A program made the translations under genes and the position numbers. Below, one piece after another: positions 6,800 to 9,120 of a stretch of 9,120 nt of DNA (positions are counted from its first letter, which is position 1; the number at the start of each line of letters is the position of its first letter). Location of the stretch: NCBI GenBank assembly GCA_012842645.1, contig DUSJ01000196.1, positions 1 to 9,120 of the forward strand, in the 5' to 3' direction. Below the pieces are notes generated by a model. It saw nothing but the letters and a program-made list of their open reading frames with translations, searched no databases and was not told where the DNA came from. The DNA comes from Clostridiaceae bacterium (GTDB lineage Bacteria > Bacillota > Clostridia > DSM-8532).

Positions 6800-6854
6800 A
6801 GGTATACATTTATATACATCTGAATGAGTATAAGTATCCGTCCCCGTTACTCAT

Positions 6855-8189
<1,335 letters not shown>

Positions 8190-8223
8190 TCATACATGAT
8201 TGTTAAAATAATAACTACAAAAT

Positions 8224-8252
8224 AGCATACATTAATATGAAAAGATTGTAAA
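8224..8252 (-). promoter_or_regulatory. Sigma-A-like promoter for enolase
   Basis: On the minus strand TTTACA (8252-8247, 5/6) and TATGCT (8229-8224, 4/6) are separated by exactly 17 bases. The transcript would start near 8217, about 42 bases before the enolase ATG. It would make enolase independent of the FMN-controlled gene upstream. Confidence 0.6.
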
Positions 8253-8332
8253 GGTAGTATCTGCCGATTTTATCCCTGCATATACATGTTCTTTGAGGCA
8301 TTCCGGGCAAAGCGCCGGGTACATTATCCCGA

Positions 8333-8938
8333 TCATTTATGCAGTATGGGCGACACCTTCTTGTATGTGGCAAAGGTCAGCAGCGACAGCAGCGTTACCT
8401 TGAACAGGTTGAATGGAATTATTCCGAACAGTATAAGGGTTTTCAGGTCCACGATGGCGCTGTTGTTCCTGGTCCCTTCGGCAATAATGCCCTGCAGCGA
8501 CTGGTCATGCGTAATGCTGAACTGTTCGGCAAAGATCTTTACATACAGCGGTATCAACACGAAATAATTCACCAGGGCCGCAACCACGACCATCGTCAGT
8601 GACCCGGCTATAAGCCCTATGACCGCGTTTTTTATCGACTTTTTCCTGTTATAGATAACCGCGGCAGGCACCACGAAAGCGCATCCCACGATAAAGTTTG
8701 CAAGCTCGCCCACGCCGCCCGTTATGGACATGGTCACATGGACCAGGTTCTTTATCAGTTCAATCAGAATCCCCGCTGCCGGCCCCAGCGCGAAACCTCC
8801 CAGCAAAACGATCAGCTCGCTGAAATCCAGCTTGAGAAAAGCTGGTGTAAACGGCAGAACGAACTCCAGGAACATCAGTCCTGTCGCCAGCGCGGCCAGT
8901 ATCCCGATTTTTGCTATGAATTTTGTCTGGTTGCTCAT
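8333..8938 (-). CDS. ribU: Riboflavin ECF transporter substrate-binding protein RibU
   Basis: A 201-residue integral membrane protein of the RibU family, the S component that binds riboflavin and works with a shared energising module (EcfT plus two ATPases, not encoded here). About six hydrophobic segments are seen. RibU-like blocks are FLKLDFSE (34-41), GPAAGILIELIKNLVH (52-67), GELANFIVG (77-85), NYFVLIP (124-130) and GIIPFNLFK (172-180). The ATG at 8938 is chosen because GAGGAGG ends 5 bases upstream; the longer in-frame start at 9022 falls inside riboswitch and terminator sequence and is not credible. The FMN riboswitch directly upstream independently supports riboflavin as substrate. No clear terminator follows the stop. 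Confidence 0.95.
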   Translation of the reverse strand: MSNQTKFIAKIGILAALATGLMFLEFVLPFTPAFLKLDFSELIVLLGGFALGPAAGILIELIKNLVHVTMSITGGVGELANFIVGCAFVVPAAVIYNRKKSIKNAVIGLIAGSLTMVVVAALVNYFVLIPLYVKIFAEQFSITHDQSLQGIIAEGTRNNSAIVDLKTLILFGIIPFNLFKVTLLSLLTFATYKKVSPILHK

Positions 8939-8950
8939 AAAAACCTCCTC

Positions 8951-8986
8951 AAAATTTAAAATCCCTGGAGAAAAATCTCCAGGGAT
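8951..8986 (-). terminator. ribU: Attenuator terminator between FMN riboswitch and ribU
   Basis: On the minus strand an 11-bp perfect stem (8986-8976 with 8971-8961, ATCCCTGGAGA-type arms) encloses a four-base loop and is followed by TTTAAATTTT. It lies between the riboswitch and the ribU ribosome binding site, the expected place for an FMN-controlled transcription terminator. The T run is interrupted by three A. Confidence 0.85.
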
Positions 8987-9008
8987 AAAACCTTGCATAT
9001 TAATCTGC

Positions 9009-9120
9009 CAATCTTCTCCCATCCAGACTGTACTGTCGGCTCCGGGATCTCACCGGATCATGCTATGTAAGCTCGCGGGCTCGTGGATCTCCACATCACC
9101 GCCGGTCGGGAATTACACCC
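9009..9120 (-). promoter_or_regulatory. FMN riboswitch (RFN element), 5' end cut by window edge
   Basis: The minus strand carries the conserved RFN blocks in order: GGGTGTAATTCCCGACCGGC, CGGTGAT, a GTGG-AGAT-CCAC hairpin, GAGCCCGCGAGC, GATCCGGTGAGAT, CCGGAGCCGACAGTACAGTC, and TGGATGGGAGAAGAT ending near 9011. Only the first ten or so bases (5' strand of P1) are missing beyond 9120. FMN binding should stabilise P1 and favour the terminator at 8951-8986, lowering ribU expression. Confidence 0.97.

Noticed and set aside
6824..6854. 7-bp inverted repeat ATGAGTA/TACTCAT next to the enolase stop
   Set aside because: The stem is short and AT-rich with a 17-base loop, and there is no T run in the enolase direction, so it is not convincing as a terminator.
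8939..9022. N-terminal extension of RibU by 28 residues from an ATG at 9022
   Set aside because: This stretch is the 3' end of the FMN riboswitch plus the attenuator hairpin; the ATG at 8938 has the only good ribosome binding site.

Overview
The window looks like ordinary chromosome from a low-to-mid GC Gram-positive bacterium (Bacillota, most likely Clostridia-like). The evidence is a PyrR attenuator ahead of pyrR, an FMN riboswitch with an intrinsic terminator ahead of a RibU-type ECF substrate-binding protein, strong AGGAGG-type ribosome binding sites, and sigma-A-like promoters with 16-17 bp spacers. The exact lineage cannot be read from the sequence alone. All open reading frames I accept are intact except the first, which runs off the left edge.

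Layout. Bases 1-1546 (minus) hold the N-terminal ~515 residues of a P-type IIA calcium/cation pump. Bases 1547-1762 are an intergenic stretch with a tandem GGGACGG-type repeat and one copy of a dispersed GAGCGAAGCGA-type repeat. Bases 1763-4251 (minus) are a two-gene operon: a membrane-anchored MutS-like ATPase followed 14 bases later by exodeoxyribonuclease III. Bases 4252-4554 are a divergent control region: the MutS-like promoter points left, and the pyrR promoter, PyrR-binding hairpin and attenuator terminator point right. Bases 4555-6573 (plus) are pyrR and a uracil permease, closed by a bidirectional terminator. Bases 6574-6854 are a convergent intergenic stretch with a second copy of the dispersed repeat and a perfect 20-bp inverted repeat. 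Bases 6855-8174 (minus) are enolase with its own promoter. Bases 8333-8938 (minus) are ribU, preceded by an attenuator hairpin and most of an FMN riboswitch that runs off the right edge.

Function. Two separate small-molecule sensing circuits can be read base by base: UMP-dependent termination by PyrR controlling uracil salvage and uptake, and FMN-dependent control of riboflavin uptake. The MutS-like/ExoIII pair is the least conventional module. It joins a DNA-metabolism ATPase that carries transmembrane helices to an AP endonuclease/exonuclease under one promoter. I see no mobile element genes, CRISPR array, tRNA or rRNA. I do not see a clear case for a wholly new system; the most interesting items are the membrane MutS-like operon, the covarying PyrR site and the intergenic repeats.
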